Origin: DATBLY01 sp963705545
GTDB taxonomy: Bacteria > Actinomycetota > UBA4738 > HRBIN12
Direction of reading: 5' to 3'
DNA length: 64,000 bases
Assembly (NCBI GenBank): GCA_963705545.1
Contig: CAVPJX010000001.1
Location: 1,550,001 to 1,614,000 of the forward strand
The first letter of the stretch is position 1, and each line of letters opens with the position of its first letter. Below the pieces are notes generated by a model. It saw only the letters and a program-made list of their open reading frames with translations. It searched no databases and was not told the origin of the DNA. Positions 9,685 to 18,872 of this stretch are shown in pieces. Both the position numbers and the translations under genes were made by a program.

Positions 9685-10538
9685 GGCCGCGTCCCGCGGA
9701 CGATCGCGTCGACGACGCGGACCACCCGCGACATCTCCCGCACGTCGTGCACGCGCACGACGTCGGCGCGCTGCGCCGCGCACCACGCGACCGCCCCCGC
9801 CGTCCCCTCGACGCGGTCGTCCGCCTCGGTCCCCGTCAGGGTGCCGATGAACCGCTTCCGGCTGGGCCCGACCAGCACCGGGACCCCCAGCTCGCGCAGG
9901 CGCGCCAGGTCGCGCAGGAGCGCCAGGTTGTGCTCGAGGGTCTTCCCGAACCCGATCCCCGGATCGATCGAGAGGTGTCCGCGATCGATCCCGGAGGCCG
10001 TGGCGGCGTCCACCCTCGTCGCCAGGAAGCCGCGGACCTCGGCGACGACGTCGTGGTAGGTCGGCTCGTCCTGCATCGTCTTCGGCTCACCCTTCATGTG
10101 CATCAGGACGAGGCCCGCACCCGCATCACGGACGGCGGCGAACAGCTCCGGGTCGGACCCCGCGGACACGTCGTTCACGATCGCGGCGCCGGCATCGAGG
10201 GCGACACGGGCCACGGCCGCCTTCCGCGTGTCGACGGAAACCGGGACGGCCGTCCGAGCGACGAGTCCCTCGATCACGGGGAGCACCCGGGCGATCTCGT
10301 CCTCGGACGACACCGGGTCCGAGCCGGGCCGAGTCGACTCGCCGCCGACGTCGAGGATGTCGGCGCCGTCCGCGACGAGCCGCAGCCCGTGGTCGATCGC
10401 CGCATCCGCCTCCAAGAACGAGCCGCCGTCGGAGAAGGAGTCGGGGGTGACGTTCACGACCCCCATCAGCAGCGTCCGCCGACCGACCTCGACCTCGTGA
10501 GCACGGCAGGACCACACAGCACCCGTCACGAGGCGCAT
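9681..10538 (-). CDS. folP: Dihydropteroate synthase
   Basis: 285 residues. It joins p-aminobenzoate to hydroxymethyl-dihydropterin pyrophosphate; this enzyme is the sulfonamide target. Both family signatures are present: GVVNVTPDSFSDGG (about 26-39) and DVGGESTRPGS (about 63-73). Pterin-pocket motifs follow: SVDTRK, IVNDVSAG, DPGIGFGK and GPSRKRFIG. The ATG at 10538 adds a short N-terminal stretch typical of actinobacterial FolP. It overlaps the alpha/beta hydrolase by 4 bases and lies 34 bp after folE. Confidence 0.96.
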   Translation of the reverse strand: MRLVTGAVWSCRAHEVEVGRRTLLMGVVNVTPDSFSDGGSFLEADAAIDHGLRLVADGADILDVGGESTRPGSDPVSSEDEIARVLPVIEGLVARTAVPVSVDTRKAAVARVALDAGAAIVNDVSAGSDPELFAAVRDAGAGLVLMHMKGEPKTMQDEPTYHDVVAEVRGFLATRVDAATASGIDRGHLSIDPGIGFGKTLEHNLALLRDLARLRELGVPVLVGPSRKRFIGTLTGTEADDRVEGTAGAVAWCAAQRADVVRVHDVREMSRVVRVVDAIVRGTRP

Positions 10539-10572
10539 CGTAGTCCGGGGGTGGTGCGACGACCGCGACGGA

Positions 10573-11163
10573 CTACGGGCGGTGACCCATGTGGTACATC
10601 GCCTCCTGGCGAGTGCGCGCGTCGTTGCGGAAGAGCCCGCGCACCGCGGAGGTCACCGTCACGGCCCCGGGCTTCTTGATGCCCCGCATCGTCATGCAGA
10701 AGTGCTCGGCCTCGATCACGACGAACACGCCGCGCGGCGAGAGCGCGCGGTCGATCGCCTCGGCGATCTCGGTGGTCAGACGCTCCTGCACCTGGGGCCG
10801 CTTCGCGAGCAGGTCGACGACCCTCGCGATCTTCGACAACCCGGTGATCTGCTGGGACTTGTTCGGGATGTAGGCGACGTGCGCCTTGCCCGCGAACGGG
10901 ATCAGGTGGTGCTCGCACACGCTGTACAGCGGGATGTCGCGGACCATGATCATCTCGTCGTGGTCCGCGCCCTCGACGACCGTGACGAGCGTGCTCGCGT
11001 CCCGGCCCACGCCCGCGAAGATCTCCCGGTACATGCGGGCGACCCGGGCCGGCGTCTCGCGCAACCCGCCCCGGTCGGGCTCCTCGCCGATCCCCTCGAG
11101 GATCAGGCGCACGCCCTGCTCCACCTTCGCAGCGTCGAACCGATCCTCGTCCATGGCGGACAT
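10573..11163 (-). CDS. folE: GTP cyclohydrolase I
   Basis: 196 residues. It converts GTP to dihydroneopterin triphosphate, the first committed step of folate synthesis. Zinc ligands are visible as C83 and H86 in [10 protein letters not shown] and C156 in [11 protein letters not shown]. The [20 protein letters not shown] block and the C-terminal [18 protein letters not shown] are also characteristic. It is complete and starts at ATG 11163, one base from the stop of the HAD hydrolase gene. Confidence 0.97.
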   Translation of the reverse strand: MSAMDEDRFDAAKVEQGVRLILEGIGEEPDRGGLRETPARVARMYREIFAGVGRDASTLVTVVEGADHDEMIMVRDIPLYSVCEHHLIPFAGKAHVAYIPNKSQQITGLSKIARVVDLLAKRPQVQERLTTEIAEAIDRALSPRGVFVVIEAEHFCMTMRGIKKPGAVTVTSAVRGLFRNDARTRQEAMYHMGHRP

Positions 11164-11164
11164 G

Positions 11165-11833
11165 CTAGCCGTGAGCAGGAACGAGCCGGTCGAGCATGTC
11201 GGGGAGCGCGGTCAGGTCGGCCAGCTCCCCAGCCCGCGGCAGATCGCTCGTCTCATCCCGCCGGTTGATCCAGACGGCGGGCAGCCCGAGCTTCGCGCAC
11301 GGCTCGATGTCGTGGAACAGGGACGCCGCCACGTGGACGTGCCGTCGCCGGTCCGCGCCGGTCCGCTCGAAGAACGTCTCCCAATGGCCGAACGCGGGCT
11401 TGTACGAGCCGATCTCCGACGCGACGACCCGCTCGTCCACCGGGACGCCGATCGCCCGCAGCGACGCGTCGAGGAACGCCGGGTCGGTGTTCGACAGGAT
11501 CGCGAGCCTCCACCCGCGCTCGCGCAACCGCATGAGCGCATCGGGGACCTCCGCGAACACCGGCCATGAGGGCAGCGAATCGCCGAGGGCCGGCCGCCGC
11601 TCCGGCGCGAGGTCGAGCCCTCCCTCGGCCGCCAGCTTCGTCAGGGCCTCGGCGAGCACGGTCCGGTACGGGATCCCGCGGCCCTCCTGCACGACCGGTT
11701 CGATCGCCATGTAGCGCTCGAGCAGCGCGTCGGGGTCGGCTGCCGGCCACAGGTCCGCGAGCGTCGCGCGCACCCCGCCGAACCAGTCCACGAGCGTTCC
11801 GTAGCAGTCGAAGGTGGCCCAGCGTCCGTCCAT
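11165..11833 (-). CDS. HAD-superfamily hydrolase (haloacid dehalogenase type II-like)
   Basis: 222 residues. HAD motif I is [10 protein letters not shown] with the nucleophile D9. Motif II is ILSNTD and motif III is the Lys in [10 protein letters not shown]. The C-terminal motif is unusual: [12 protein letters not shown], where type II 2-haloacid dehalogenases have a similar VxxxxxDxxxA arrangement. The cap is alpha-helical (subfamily I). It could be a 2-haloacid dehalogenase or a small phosphatase; the sequence does not decide. It sits between ftsH and folE, an insertion relative to the mycobacterial order. Confidence 0.85.
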   Translation of the reverse strand: MDGRWATFDCYGTLVDWFGGVRATLADLWPAADPDALLERYMAIEPVVQEGRGIPYRTVLAEALTKLAAEGGLDLAPERRPALGDSLPSWPVFAEVPDALMRLRERGWRLAILSNTDPAFLDASLRAIGVPVDERVVASEIGSYKPAFGHWETFFERTGADRRRHVHVAASLFHDIEPCAKLGLPAVWINRRDETSDLPRAGELADLTALPDMLDRLVPAHG

Positions 11834-11889
11834 GGCCCGCGGAGTCTACCGAGGGCGAGGTCCGTACCAGCCGGGGACGGCTCGGCCGG

Positions 11890-13779
11890 TCAGGCGGGCG
11901 CGAGGCCCGGCCCGCCGAGCGTGCCGGGCGACGGGCGCGGCTCTCGCTTCTGCTGCGCGACGCGCGAGACGGCGAGGCCCGCTCCCCGCTCGTCGGGCTC
12001 GCGGGGCTTGCGGCGCTCGACGTCGGCGAAGAACTTCTCGACCTCCTCGCGATCGAGCGTCTCCTTCTCGATCAGCAACGCGGCCAGGGCGTCGAGCTTC
12101 GCGCGTTCCTTCGTGAGGATCTCGAGGGCCACGTCGTGCGCCTCGTCGATCAGCTCGCGCACCTCCTGATCGATCTCGAAGGCCACCGCGTCGGAGTAGT
12201 CGGGCGTCGAGCCCCAGTCCCGGCCGAGGAACACCTCGCCCTGCTTCTGTCCCAACGTCCGCGGCCCGATCGTGTCGGACATCCCGTACTCGGTCACCAT
12301 CTGGCGCGCGACCTTGGTCGCCCGCTCGATGTCGTTCGCGGCGCCGGTGGTGACGTCGCCGGCGACGATCTCCTCGGCCACGCGGCCGCCCATCAGCATG
12401 GCGAGCTCATCGCGCATCTGCTCCCGCGTCATCAGGAACTTGTCCTGCTCGGGGAGGGTGAGCGTGTAGCCGAGGGCGCGGCCGCGCGGGATCACCGTGA
12501 TCTTGTGCACCTCGTCGGTGTTCGGCAGGACGTGAGCGACCAGGGCGTGCCCGCCCTCGTGATACGCGATCAGCTTGCGCTCCTGTTCGTCCATCACGCG
12601 GCTCTTCCGCTCAGGCCCGGCCATCACGCGATCGACGGCCTCCTCGACCTCCTTCATGGAGATCGCGCGCCGCGAGCGACGGGCCGCGAGGAGCGCCGCT
12701 TCGTTGATCACGTTCGCCAGGTCGGCGCCGGTGAACCCGGGCGTGCGCCGCGCCAGCACGTCGAGGTCCACGCGGGCGTCGAGCGGCTTGCCCTTCGCGT
12801 GGACCCGCAGGATCGCCTTGCGGCCCTCCAGGTCCGGGCGGTCGATCACGATCTGCCGGTCGAACCGGCCCGGTCGGAGCAGCGCCGGGTCCAGGATGTC
12901 CGGGCGGTTCGTTGCGGCCATCAGGATCACGGTGGTCCGCTGGTCGAAGCCGTCCATCTCCACGAGGAGCTGGTTCAGGGTCTGCTCGCGCTCGTCGTGG
13001 CCTCCGCCGAGGCCGGCCCCGCGATGGCGCCCGACGGCGTCGATCTCATCGACGAACACGATCGCCGGGGCGCTCGTCTTCGCCTGCTCGAACAGGTCGC
13101 GGACGCGGGCCGCCCCGACGCCGACGAACATCTCCACGAAGTCCGACCCGCTGATCGAGAAGAACGGCACGCCCGCCTCGCCGGCCACGGCCCGCGCGAG
13201 CAAGGTCTTCCCGGTCCCAGGCGGCCCGAAGAGCAGGACCCCGCGCGGGATCTTCGCCCCCATCGCCTGGAACTTCGCCGGGTTCTGCAGGTACTCCTTG
13301 ACCTCCTGCAGCTCCTCGATCGCCTCCTCGACGCCCGCGACGTCGGCGAACGTCGTCTTCGGCTCGTCCTTCGACACGACCTTGTGACGGCTCCGACCGA
13401 ACTGCATCACGCGGCCGCCCCCGCCTTGCGACCGGTTCATCACCCAGATCAGGATCCCGCCGATCAACAGGACGGGCAGGAACACCGTAACGAGCGTGCT
13501 GAGCAACCCGTTCGGGAGCTGCGGGTCGACCTTGACGGGCACGCCGGCGTCCCGGAGCTCCTTCACGAGCTCGTCCTCGGACTCGGAGGGGTAGGCCACC
13601 TGGTACGTGCCGCCGTCGGAGTAGTTCCCCTCGATCACCTGCTCGCCCTCGAGGAAGTGGGCGTCGCGGATGTCGCCCTGCGCGATCCCCTGCTCGAACT
13701 CGGTCAGCGTCAGCTCGGTCCCCGGCTGGTCACGGCCCATGAAGGACAGCACCATCAGGAACACAGCGGTGAGGAGCAC
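11890..13779 (-). CDS. ftsH: FtsH, membrane AAA+ zinc metalloprotease
   Basis: 629 residues from GTG 13779. It degrades misassembled membrane proteins and selected cytosolic substrates. Order: first TM at the N-terminus, a periplasmic segment, second TM near 93-114, then the AAA domain with Walker A GPPGTGKT (185-192), Walker B VFVDEID (241-247) and the second region of homology, and the M41 peptidase with HEGGH at 407-411. GTG 13779 has no Shine-Dalgarno and leaves no residues before TM1. The frame stays open upstream, and a CTG at 13836, preceded by GAGGAG at a 6-base spacing, would add 19 residues ([11 protein letters not shown]...), a more usual FtsH N-terminus. A TACCAT -10 candidate lies further up. 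The real start may therefore be CTG. Confidence 0.95.
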   Translation of the reverse strand: MLLTAVFLMVLSFMGRDQPGTELTLTEFEQGIAQGDIRDAHFLEGEQVIEGNYSDGGTYQVAYPSESEDELVKELRDAGVPVKVDPQLPNGLLSTLVTVFLPVLLIGGILIWVMNRSQGGGGRVMQFGRSRHKVVSKDEPKTTFADVAGVEEAIEELQEVKEYLQNPAKFQAMGAKIPRGVLLFGPPGTGKTLLARAVAGEAGVPFFSISGSDFVEMFVGVGAARVRDLFEQAKTSAPAIVFVDEIDAVGRHRGAGLGGGHDEREQTLNQLLVEMDGFDQRTTVILMAATNRPDILDPALLRPGRFDRQIVIDRPDLEGRKAILRVHAKGKPLDARVDLDVLARRTPGFTGADLANVINEAALLAARRSRRAISMKEVEEAVDRVMAGPERKSRVMDEQERKLIAYHEGGHALVAHVLPNTDEVHKITVIPRGRALGYTLTLPEQDKFLMTREQMRDELAMLMGGRVAEEIVAGDVTTGAANDIERATKVARQMVTEYGMSDTIGPRTLGQKQGEVFLGRDWGSTPDYSDAVAFEIDQEVRELIDEAHDVALEILTKERAKLDALAALLIEKETLDREEVEKFFADVERRKPREPDERGAGLAVSRVAQQKREPRPSPGTLGGPGLAPA

Positions 13780-13939
13780 GATCCACAGCGTGGGCGTCCG
13801 GGTGAGGCGTCGGAGCGGGGTCTCGGGTTGGCTCAGGGATGGCTCCTCGCGCTCGACTCGGAGACGGTTCGGGGCCGCGCGCCTGCGGCGGCGTGGCCCT
13901 CGCGCGATGGTAGCACCCGTCGCGGACGAGGCCGCGGCC

Positions 13940-14314
13940 TCACCGGATCCCCGTGTCGACCCGAAGGGTCACGCGGGTGAAGCGGCCCTCCTCTACCTGG
14001 ACCGGCTGCGGCGTCGCGGTCGGCGGTCCGCCACCGTCCGTCACGACCGCCAGGACGTAGGTTCCGGGATCCAACGCGACCCGGAAACGCCCCTGGTCGT
14101 CGGTCTCGGTCTCGGCCACGACGGTCCCGTCAAGCGCGCTCGCGCGGACGATCCCGACGAACGGTCGATCGGGGCACGGAGATCCGAGCTGCTCGACCGG
14201 GCACTGCGGTCCCGCCGTCACGACCCCCTGCACACCCGAGCGCGGCGCCCCGCCCGCGCAGCCGGCGCCGACCACGGCGAGCAGCGCGATCGCGACGGCG
14301 ACGCGGCGGATCAA
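13940..14314 (-). CDS. Putative lipoprotein with transthyretin/CarboxypepD_reg-like domain
   Basis: 124 residues. The N-terminus is a lipoprotein signal: two Arg, a hydrophobic core and the lipobox VGAGC, giving a lipidated Cys at position 19. The mature part is beta-rich. The segment [24 protein letters not shown] matches the TDDxGxFxxxLxPGxYxL pattern of prealbumin-like carboxypeptidase regulatory domains. It is probably anchored outside the cytoplasmic membrane. Function unknown. It lies between ftsH and hpt, normally adjacent genes in actinobacteria, with 40 bp to hpt. Confidence 0.75.
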   Translation of the reverse strand: MIRRVAVAIALLAVVGAGCAGGAPRSGVQGVVTAGPQCPVEQLGSPCPDRPFVGIVRASALDGTVVAETETDDQGRFRVALDPGTYVLAVVTDGGGPPTATPQPVQVEEGRFTRVTLRVDTGIR

Positions 14315-14354
14315 CGGCCCGGGGGACGCGGGCGAAGCCTCGCGTCCCTCGTGA

Positions 14355-14951
14355 TCACGGCTCCGCGTACGCCTCGGGACGCAGCGTGGCGATGTACGGC
14401 AGGTTGCGGTACCGCTCGGCGTAGTCGAGTCCGTACCCGACGACGAACTCGTTCGGGATGTCGAAGCCGACGTACCGGAGATCCAGCTCGACCTGTTGGA
14501 TCCCTTCCTTGCGCAGCAGCGCCGCCACCTCGAGCGAGGCGGGCTTGCGCGCGGCGAGGTTCTTCAGCAGGTACTTGAGGGTCAGGCCGGAGTCGACGAT
14601 GTCCTCGACGACCAAGACGTCGAGCCCGTCCAGATCGTGGTCGAGGTCCTTCAGGATCCGAACGACCCCGGAGGTCTTGGTCGCCGCGCCGTAGGACGAG
14701 ACCGCCATGAAGTCGAACTCGAGCGGGAGCCGGACGTACCGCGCGAGATCGGCCATCATGACGAACGCACCCTTGAGGACCCCCACCAGCAGGAGCGAGC
14801 GTCCCGCGTAGTCGGAGCTGATCCGCTCGCCCATCTCGGCGAGCTTGGCCTGGATCTCGTCGGCGCCGATCAGGACGCGATCGATGTCGGGTGCGTAGGC
14901 CTCCACGTAGGCGGGCAGTGTAGACAGCGACCCACGATCCATGAGCGTCAT
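14355..14951 (-). CDS. hpt: Hypoxanthine phosphoribosyltransferase
   Basis: 198 residues. It salvages hypoxanthine/guanine to IMP/GMP with PRPP. The PRPP-binding loop is VLVVEDIVDSGLTL, with E116, D117 and T124 in the usual positions. SLLLVGVLKGAFVMMADL and FMAVSSYG are further HPRT landmarks. ATG at 14951 is chosen because GGAAGGGG lies 6 bases upstream; a second ATG at 14942 is possible. Preceded by tilS in the standard tilS-hpt-ftsH order. Confidence 0.95.
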   Translation of the reverse strand: MTLMDRGSLSTLPAYVEAYAPDIDRVLIGADEIQAKLAEMGERISSDYAGRSLLLVGVLKGAFVMMADLARYVRLPLEFDFMAVSSYGAATKTSGVVRILKDLDHDLDGLDVLVVEDIVDSGLTLKYLLKNLAARKPASLEVAALLRKEGIQQVELDLRYVGFDIPNEFVVGYGLDYAERYRNLPYIATLRPEAYAEP

Positions 14952-14973
14952 CCCGCACCCCTTCCCCGGTTGC

Positions 14974-15978
14974 CTAGCCCTCGGGGGAAGGACGAGGAGA
15001 GACGTGAACATACTCCCGCTCACGCCGGGCCGTCGAGCCGGCCGAGAGGTCGCGCCGCCGGCCGGGCCTCCCCGCGGCCAGGTCGAGGACGGCGCTGACG
15101 TCCTCGCGCGTGACCTCGACACCGCCCCGGGCCAGGGCGAGGGCCGCCAGGCGCGAGGCGATCACGGGCGGCAGGGTGAGCAACCGGACCGCGTCCAGGT
15201 CCACGCCGTCCACGGTCTCCGTGACCGTGTCGTCCCACGCCGCGAGGACCTCCCGCCCCAGATAAGCGTCGTCCGACGTCAGCAGCTCGGCGGCGCGTGC
15301 GAGTGGCTCGCGGATCCCGCGCCCGAGCGCGCGCTCCAGCGCGGGGATGCCCTCCAGGCGCAGGGCGTTCCGCAGCGCGTACGCCGGATCGTCGTTCGTC
15401 GGGTCGCGGCGCGGACGCAGGTGCAGCGCGCGGACGAAGGCCTGGACGTCCCGCCTGGGGACGTCCAGGAGGGGGCGGACGTAGGGACCGGCGGCGTGGC
15501 GGATCCCCGCCACGCCGCCGGTCCCGCTCCCCGTGAGCAGGCGCAGGAGCACCGTCTCGGCCTGGTCGTCCCGGGTGTGCGCGGTCGCGATCCGAGCGGC
15601 GTCCGACCCGCGGGCCACCTCGGCGGCAGCCGCTCGTCGGACGGTTCGCGCCCACGCCTCCACGGATGCGCCCCTCGGAGGTCGGCCCGCCGCGACCCGG
15701 AGGTGGAACGGCAGCCGGTGCCGCGCGGCGAGCCGGCGCACGTACCCGGCATCGAGGTCCGACCCCTCCCGCAGCCCGTGATCGAGATGGAACACCTCGA
15801 GCCGGATCCGCAGGAGCCGACGCAGGCGGACGAGCGACTCGAGCAGGCAGACGGAATCCGGACCTCCGGACACGCAGACGAGGACGGACTGGCCAGGGAG
15901 CGTCAGCTCGTGCTCGCGGATCGTCGCGGTGACCCGCTCCAGCACCCGGGCGACGGCGGGTGGGCGCGAAGGCGACAC
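14974..15978 (-). CDS. tilS: tRNA(Ile)-lysidine synthetase
   Basis: 334 residues. It modifies C34 of the minor tRNA-Ile to lysidine, so that it reads AUA. The ATP-pyrophosphatase P-loop SGGPDS is at 37-42, followed by FHLDHGLREGSDLDAGYV and TAHTRDDQAETVLLRLLTGSG, both diagnostic. The C-terminal domain is short, as usual in actinobacteria. GTG at 15978 lies 8 bases after the DUF2342 stop, so the pair is probably one operon. Confidence 0.94.
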   Translation of the reverse strand: MSPSRPPAVARVLERVTATIREHELTLPGQSVLVCVSGGPDSVCLLESLVRLRRLLRIRLEVFHLDHGLREGSDLDAGYVRRLAARHRLPFHLRVAAGRPPRGASVEAWARTVRRAAAAEVARGSDAARIATAHTRDDQAETVLLRLLTGSGTGGVAGIRHAAGPYVRPLLDVPRRDVQAFVRALHLRPRRDPTNDDPAYALRNALRLEGIPALERALGRGIREPLARAAELLTSDDAYLGREVLAAWDDTVTETVDGVDLDAVRLLTLPPVIASRLAALALARGGVEVTREDVSAVLDLAAGRPGRRRDLSAGSTARREREYVHVSPRPSPEG

Positions 15979-15986
15979 GGGCTCCG

Positions 15987-17057
15987 CTAGCCGGCGACCC
16001 TCGAGAGCCAGCGGTCGGGCTCCTCGATCTCGCCCGGCCTCGGCAGGTTGTCCGCGGCCGCCCAGACGAGGTTGATCGCCGACATCCCCGCGCGCTCGAC
16101 GACCCTTCGGACGAACCGCTCCCCGGCGTCGTACTGAGCGATCTTCTGATCGAACCCGATCGCGCGCTGGAACGACCGCTCGACGTTGCCCGATCGTCGC
16201 CGCGAGCTGAGCGCGCGACGCATCCGGTCGACGTCCTTCACGTGTTCGCGCGCGACCTCGTTCATCACGTACGACGCGTGGCCTTCCAACAGGGACATCA
16301 ACGCCTGCATCTTCGCGAAGAGCTCGCGCTGCTCGGGCGAGAGCAGGAGGAAGATCCCGCCCATCCCCCGCCAGTCGGCGCCCCCCCGGATCTCCTCGGC
16401 CGCCTTGCGCAGCTGGTTCATGAGCTCGCGTCCGTCGAGCTGCACGCTGTCCAGGTAGGCGTCCACGTGATCGCGCAGGAACGGGCGGAGCCAGCTCGCG
16501 GCGCCGAACTGCACCCGGTGCGTCACCTCGTGGATCGCGATCCACAACCGGAAGTCGCGCGGTGGGAGCGTGTAGCGCCGCTCGACCTCGATCACGTTCG
16601 GACCCACGAAGTACAGCAAGCCCTCGTCGTCCGGAGGCAGGAACACGTCGTACTGCCCGAGCACCTTCTTCGAGACGTAGCCGAGGAGCACGCCGGCCTG
16701 CGCACCCATCGCCTTGCGTTTGAGGTCGGCCCGGCCGGCGCGTTGCGCGACGACGCGCTCGGCGAGCGGCTCGATCAGGCGCTGCAGCCCGTTCAGGTTG
16801 GCGCGGATCCACTCGCTCCGCGCCATCACCCACGCTCGCGACCGGAACCCCTGGATCTCGAGATCGGTGAAGGCGCGGATCAGGGACTCCGCGTGTGGGA
16901 CCAACTCCGCGAGATCCTCGCGCAGCCGCGCCCGCTCCACGGGGGGAACGGAGATCCCCGGACCGGCGAGCCGGCGCCCCACGTCGAGCGCGGTATCCCA
17001 GTCGGCCAGGCGGGCGGCCGCCGAGCCCATCGACCAGTCGACCCTCGCGGGATCCAT
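15987..17057 (-). CDS. DUF2342 zinc-metallopeptidase-like protein
   Basis: 356 residues. It belongs to the actinobacterial family annotated as zinc-dependent metalloprotease, or coenzyme F420 biosynthesis-associated protein (DUF2342). A candidate zinc site HEVTH is at 176-180 in LWIAIHEVTHRVQF, with a downstream LLEGHASYVMNE segment (Glu258) that could supply the third ligand. No signal peptide or TM, so it is presumably cytoplasmic. The family sits beside tilS in many actinobacteria (Rv3626c in M. tuberculosis, from memory). Its substrate is unknown, and the F420 link is by phylogenetic profile, not biochemistry. ATG at 17057. Confidence 0.9.
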   Translation of the reverse strand: MDPARVDWSMGSAAARLADWDTALDVGRRLAGPGISVPPVERARLREDLAELVPHAESLIRAFTDLEIQGFRSRAWVMARSEWIRANLNGLQRLIEPLAERVVAQRAGRADLKRKAMGAQAGVLLGYVSKKVLGQYDVFLPPDDEGLLYFVGPNVIEVERRYTLPPRDFRLWIAIHEVTHRVQFGAASWLRPFLRDHVDAYLDSVQLDGRELMNQLRKAAEEIRGGADWRGMGGIFLLLSPEQRELFAKMQALMSLLEGHASYVMNEVAREHVKDVDRMRRALSSRRRSGNVERSFQRAIGFDQKIAQYDAGERFVRRVVERAGMSAINLVWAAADNLPRPGEIEEPDRWLSRVAG

Positions 17058-17071
17058 CCGGCGTGAGGGCG

Positions 17072-17761
17072 TTAGCCCTCGGCCTTCTTCCGCGCGGCGA
17101 TCATGCCGGCGCGCCGGGCCTGTCCCTCGGCCACGCGGCGGTCGGTGCCCTGCTCGAGGAGCTCGGCGAGCTTGGCGTCGTAGACGTCCTGATCCATCGT
17201 CACCTCGACCCGCTCGGCGGGTGCGACCGGAGCCGGTGCGGACGCGGCGGGTGCGGCCGGAGCTGCGGGCGCCTCCGCCGTCGTGGCGGTGGTCGGAGCC
17301 GAAGCCGCCGGTGCGGCCGGAGCCGGTGCGGCCGCTGCCGCGGGGGCAGGGGCGGCGACCGGAGCGGGAGCCGCGGCTGGGGCCGGTGCGGCAGCCGCGA
17401 CCGCGACCGGGACCGGGACCGCGGGCGGCGCGACCACGACCGGAGCGGCCTGAGAGAGATCGACCGCGCGGCGGGGTGGCTCCTGACCAGGCCGGACGCG
17501 GTCCGCGTGCACGACCTTCAACGACTCCTCGTCGCGCGCGAACCGCGGCGCGTACCGCATGTACAGGATCACGGTGATCACGACCACCAGGATGCCGAGG
17601 ATCGTCAGCAGCTGCGCCATGCTGAACACCCAGCCCCCGTTGTTCTCGACCGGGGTGGTGGAGGGGTCGACGGGCGTCTGCGCGAGCGCCGCCGGCATCG
17701 CCACGCTCAGGAAGCCCAGGACGGCGGCCGACGTGAGCAGCAGCTTCCGGGCGCGAGCCAT
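17072..17761 (-). CDS. Exported/membrane protein with Ala-Pro-rich linker
   Basis: 229 residues. Signal peptide at 1-27 ending in PAALAQ, then a TM segment near 48-67 (LLTILGILVVVITVILYM) with basic residues after it. A long low-complexity stretch of Ala, Pro and Val (about 105-185) follows. The C-terminal 45 residues are charged and helical (VYDAKLAELLEQGTDRRVAE). The linker comes from imperfect GCCGGTGCGGCC-type repeats in the DNA. Membrane-bound with a flexible cytoplasmic arm is the likeliest topology. No family recognised. It is 14 bp upstream of the DUF2342 gene on the same strand. Confidence 0.7.
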   Translation of the reverse strand: MARARKLLLTSAAVLGFLSVAMPAALAQTPVDPSTTPVENNGGWVFSMAQLLTILGILVVVITVILYMRYAPRFARDEESLKVVHADRVRPGQEPPRRAVDLSQAAPVVVAPPAVPVPVAVAAAAPAPAAAPAPVAAPAPAAAAAPAPAAPAASAPTTATTAEAPAAPAAPAASAPAPVAPAERVEVTMDQDVYDAKLAELLEQGTDRRVAEGQARRAGMIAARKKAEG

Positions 17762-17817
17762 CGCGCCGGATTCTCGCAACGGACGGCCCCCGCGGCAACC
17801 GACCGGGCGGCCGATGC

Positions 17818-18450
17818 TCACCGAGTGCGACGCGCGGAGGGGTGCAGGAACGGCACCGATGGCGACCGATCCACGCGCAAGGTCGCGACGATCGACGGCG
17901 GCGTGATCACCTCGATCCGTCCCCCGGCCGGGCGACGGACCCGTTCCGCGTAGCCAGCCGGGGTCCATCGGAGCAGCCGGTCGCCGAGGACGAGCCAGGG
18001 CCCGTCCTCGCGCAGGACGAACGCGCCGTCCGGGAGATCGGCGATCTGGGCCAGATGGTGCCGCTGCGAACGCGTCCCGTGCGCGAGGCGTTCCGCGTGC
18101 AGCCGCGCGTCGATCGCGTCGGCTCCCCGGTCCCGGGGATGCAGCTCGCGCCAGCGCCCGACGAACGCCTGGTAGTCGTCGTGGCGACAGAGGGCACAGG
18201 GGCGATGGCCGGCCGCGAAGGCCGTCGCCTCGTCCAGGAAGAACAGCTCCGTGAACCGGCCCGGCTGCATCAGCGGTGACCGGTGCCAGTCCTTGAACCG
18301 GAGCCGGCAGGCGATCCAGCGCTTCACGCCGAACGCGCGTCGGATCCGCCCATCCGCGTCGTGCAGGCACCCGCGGTTCCCGTACACGAGCCCACGCGCC
18401 GGATCGGCGATCAGTTCCCCGAGCGGCGACACCCGGTTCCGAAGGGGCAC
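17818..18450 (-). CDS. Conserved hypothetical protein with CxxC motif
   Basis: 210 residues, no signal or TM. Conserved-looking blocks are GNRGCLHDADGRIRR, RWIACRLRFKDW, GRFTELFFLDEATAFAAGHR and PCALCRHDDYQAF. The last holds a CxxC that could bind metal, together with Cys in the first two blocks or His residues. I have seen this pattern in uncharacterised proteins of actinobacteria and other soil bacteria, but no function is known to me. It is the downstream member of a possible pair with the YjbR-like gene (7 bp gap). Confidence 0.75.
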   Translation of the reverse strand: MPLRNRVSPLGELIADPARGLVYGNRGCLHDADGRIRRAFGVKRWIACRLRFKDWHRSPLMQPGRFTELFFLDEATAFAAGHRPCALCRHDDYQAFVGRWRELHPRDRGADAIDARLHAERLAHGTRSQRHHLAQIADLPDGAFVLREDGPWLVLGDRLLRWTPAGYAERVRRPAGGRIEVITPPSIVATLRVDRSPSVPFLHPSARRTR

Positions 18451-18457
18451 CGTTCGG

Positions 18458-18805
18458 TCAGCTCCCGTGCTCCGCGTCGTAGGCGGCGGCGACGCCCTTC
18501 GGCACGCACATCCGCCAGGCGTCCAACACGAGCTCGCGCATCTCGTCCACGTCGATCGCCGATAGGCGCACCTCGAGCCACTGGTAGCGGAGGTCGCCGG
18601 GGCTCGGCAGCAGGAACTTGTCCGGTTCGGACGCGATCATCGCGTCGCGCTCGTCCTTCGGGAAGCCGAACCCCATCTGCGTCTCGTCGCGGGAGAAGGC
18701 CAGGAAGACGATCCGGCCCACGCGGAACTTCACGCGATCGCGCACGAGGACCTCGATGCTGCGCGGGAGCGTCTGCGCGAAGGCCCGCACGTCGTCGATC
18801 GTCAC
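18458..18805 (-). CDS. MmcQ/YjbR family protein
   Basis: 115 residues. The sequence has the MmcQ/YjbR (CyaY-like fold) layout: an N-terminal helix TIDDVRAFAQTLP, a VKFRVGRIVFLAFSRDE strand pair, GFGFPKDERDAMIASEPDKF, YQWLEVRLSAID and a closing helix region. The family is annotated DNA-binding on structural grounds; its role is not established. The frame has tandem GTG codons at 18808 and 18805. Either may start the protein, and I use the one that gives VTIDDV. Confidence 0.8.
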   Translation of the reverse strand: MTIDDVRAFAQTLPRSIEVLVRDRVKFRVGRIVFLAFSRDETQMGFGFPKDERDAMIASEPDKFLLPSPGDLRYQWLEVRLSAIDVDEMRELVLDAWRMCVPKGVAAAYDAEHGS

Positions 18806-18872
18806 CACGGCCCCGGGAGCGTGACACGGACCGACGACACGGCCGGAGCCGTCACCGCGGACCGGCCGGACC

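Noticed and set aside
15979..17057. A direct role of the DUF2342 gene in F420 synthesis
   Set aside because: Only the family name suggests it; no F420 biosynthesis gene is in the window and the HEVTH motif points to a metallopeptidase-like fold.
17220..17460. GCCGGTGCGGCC-like repeats as a minisatellite or CRISPR
   Set aside because: They are irregular, in frame, and encode an Ala/Pro linker; there are no uniform repeats or spacers.
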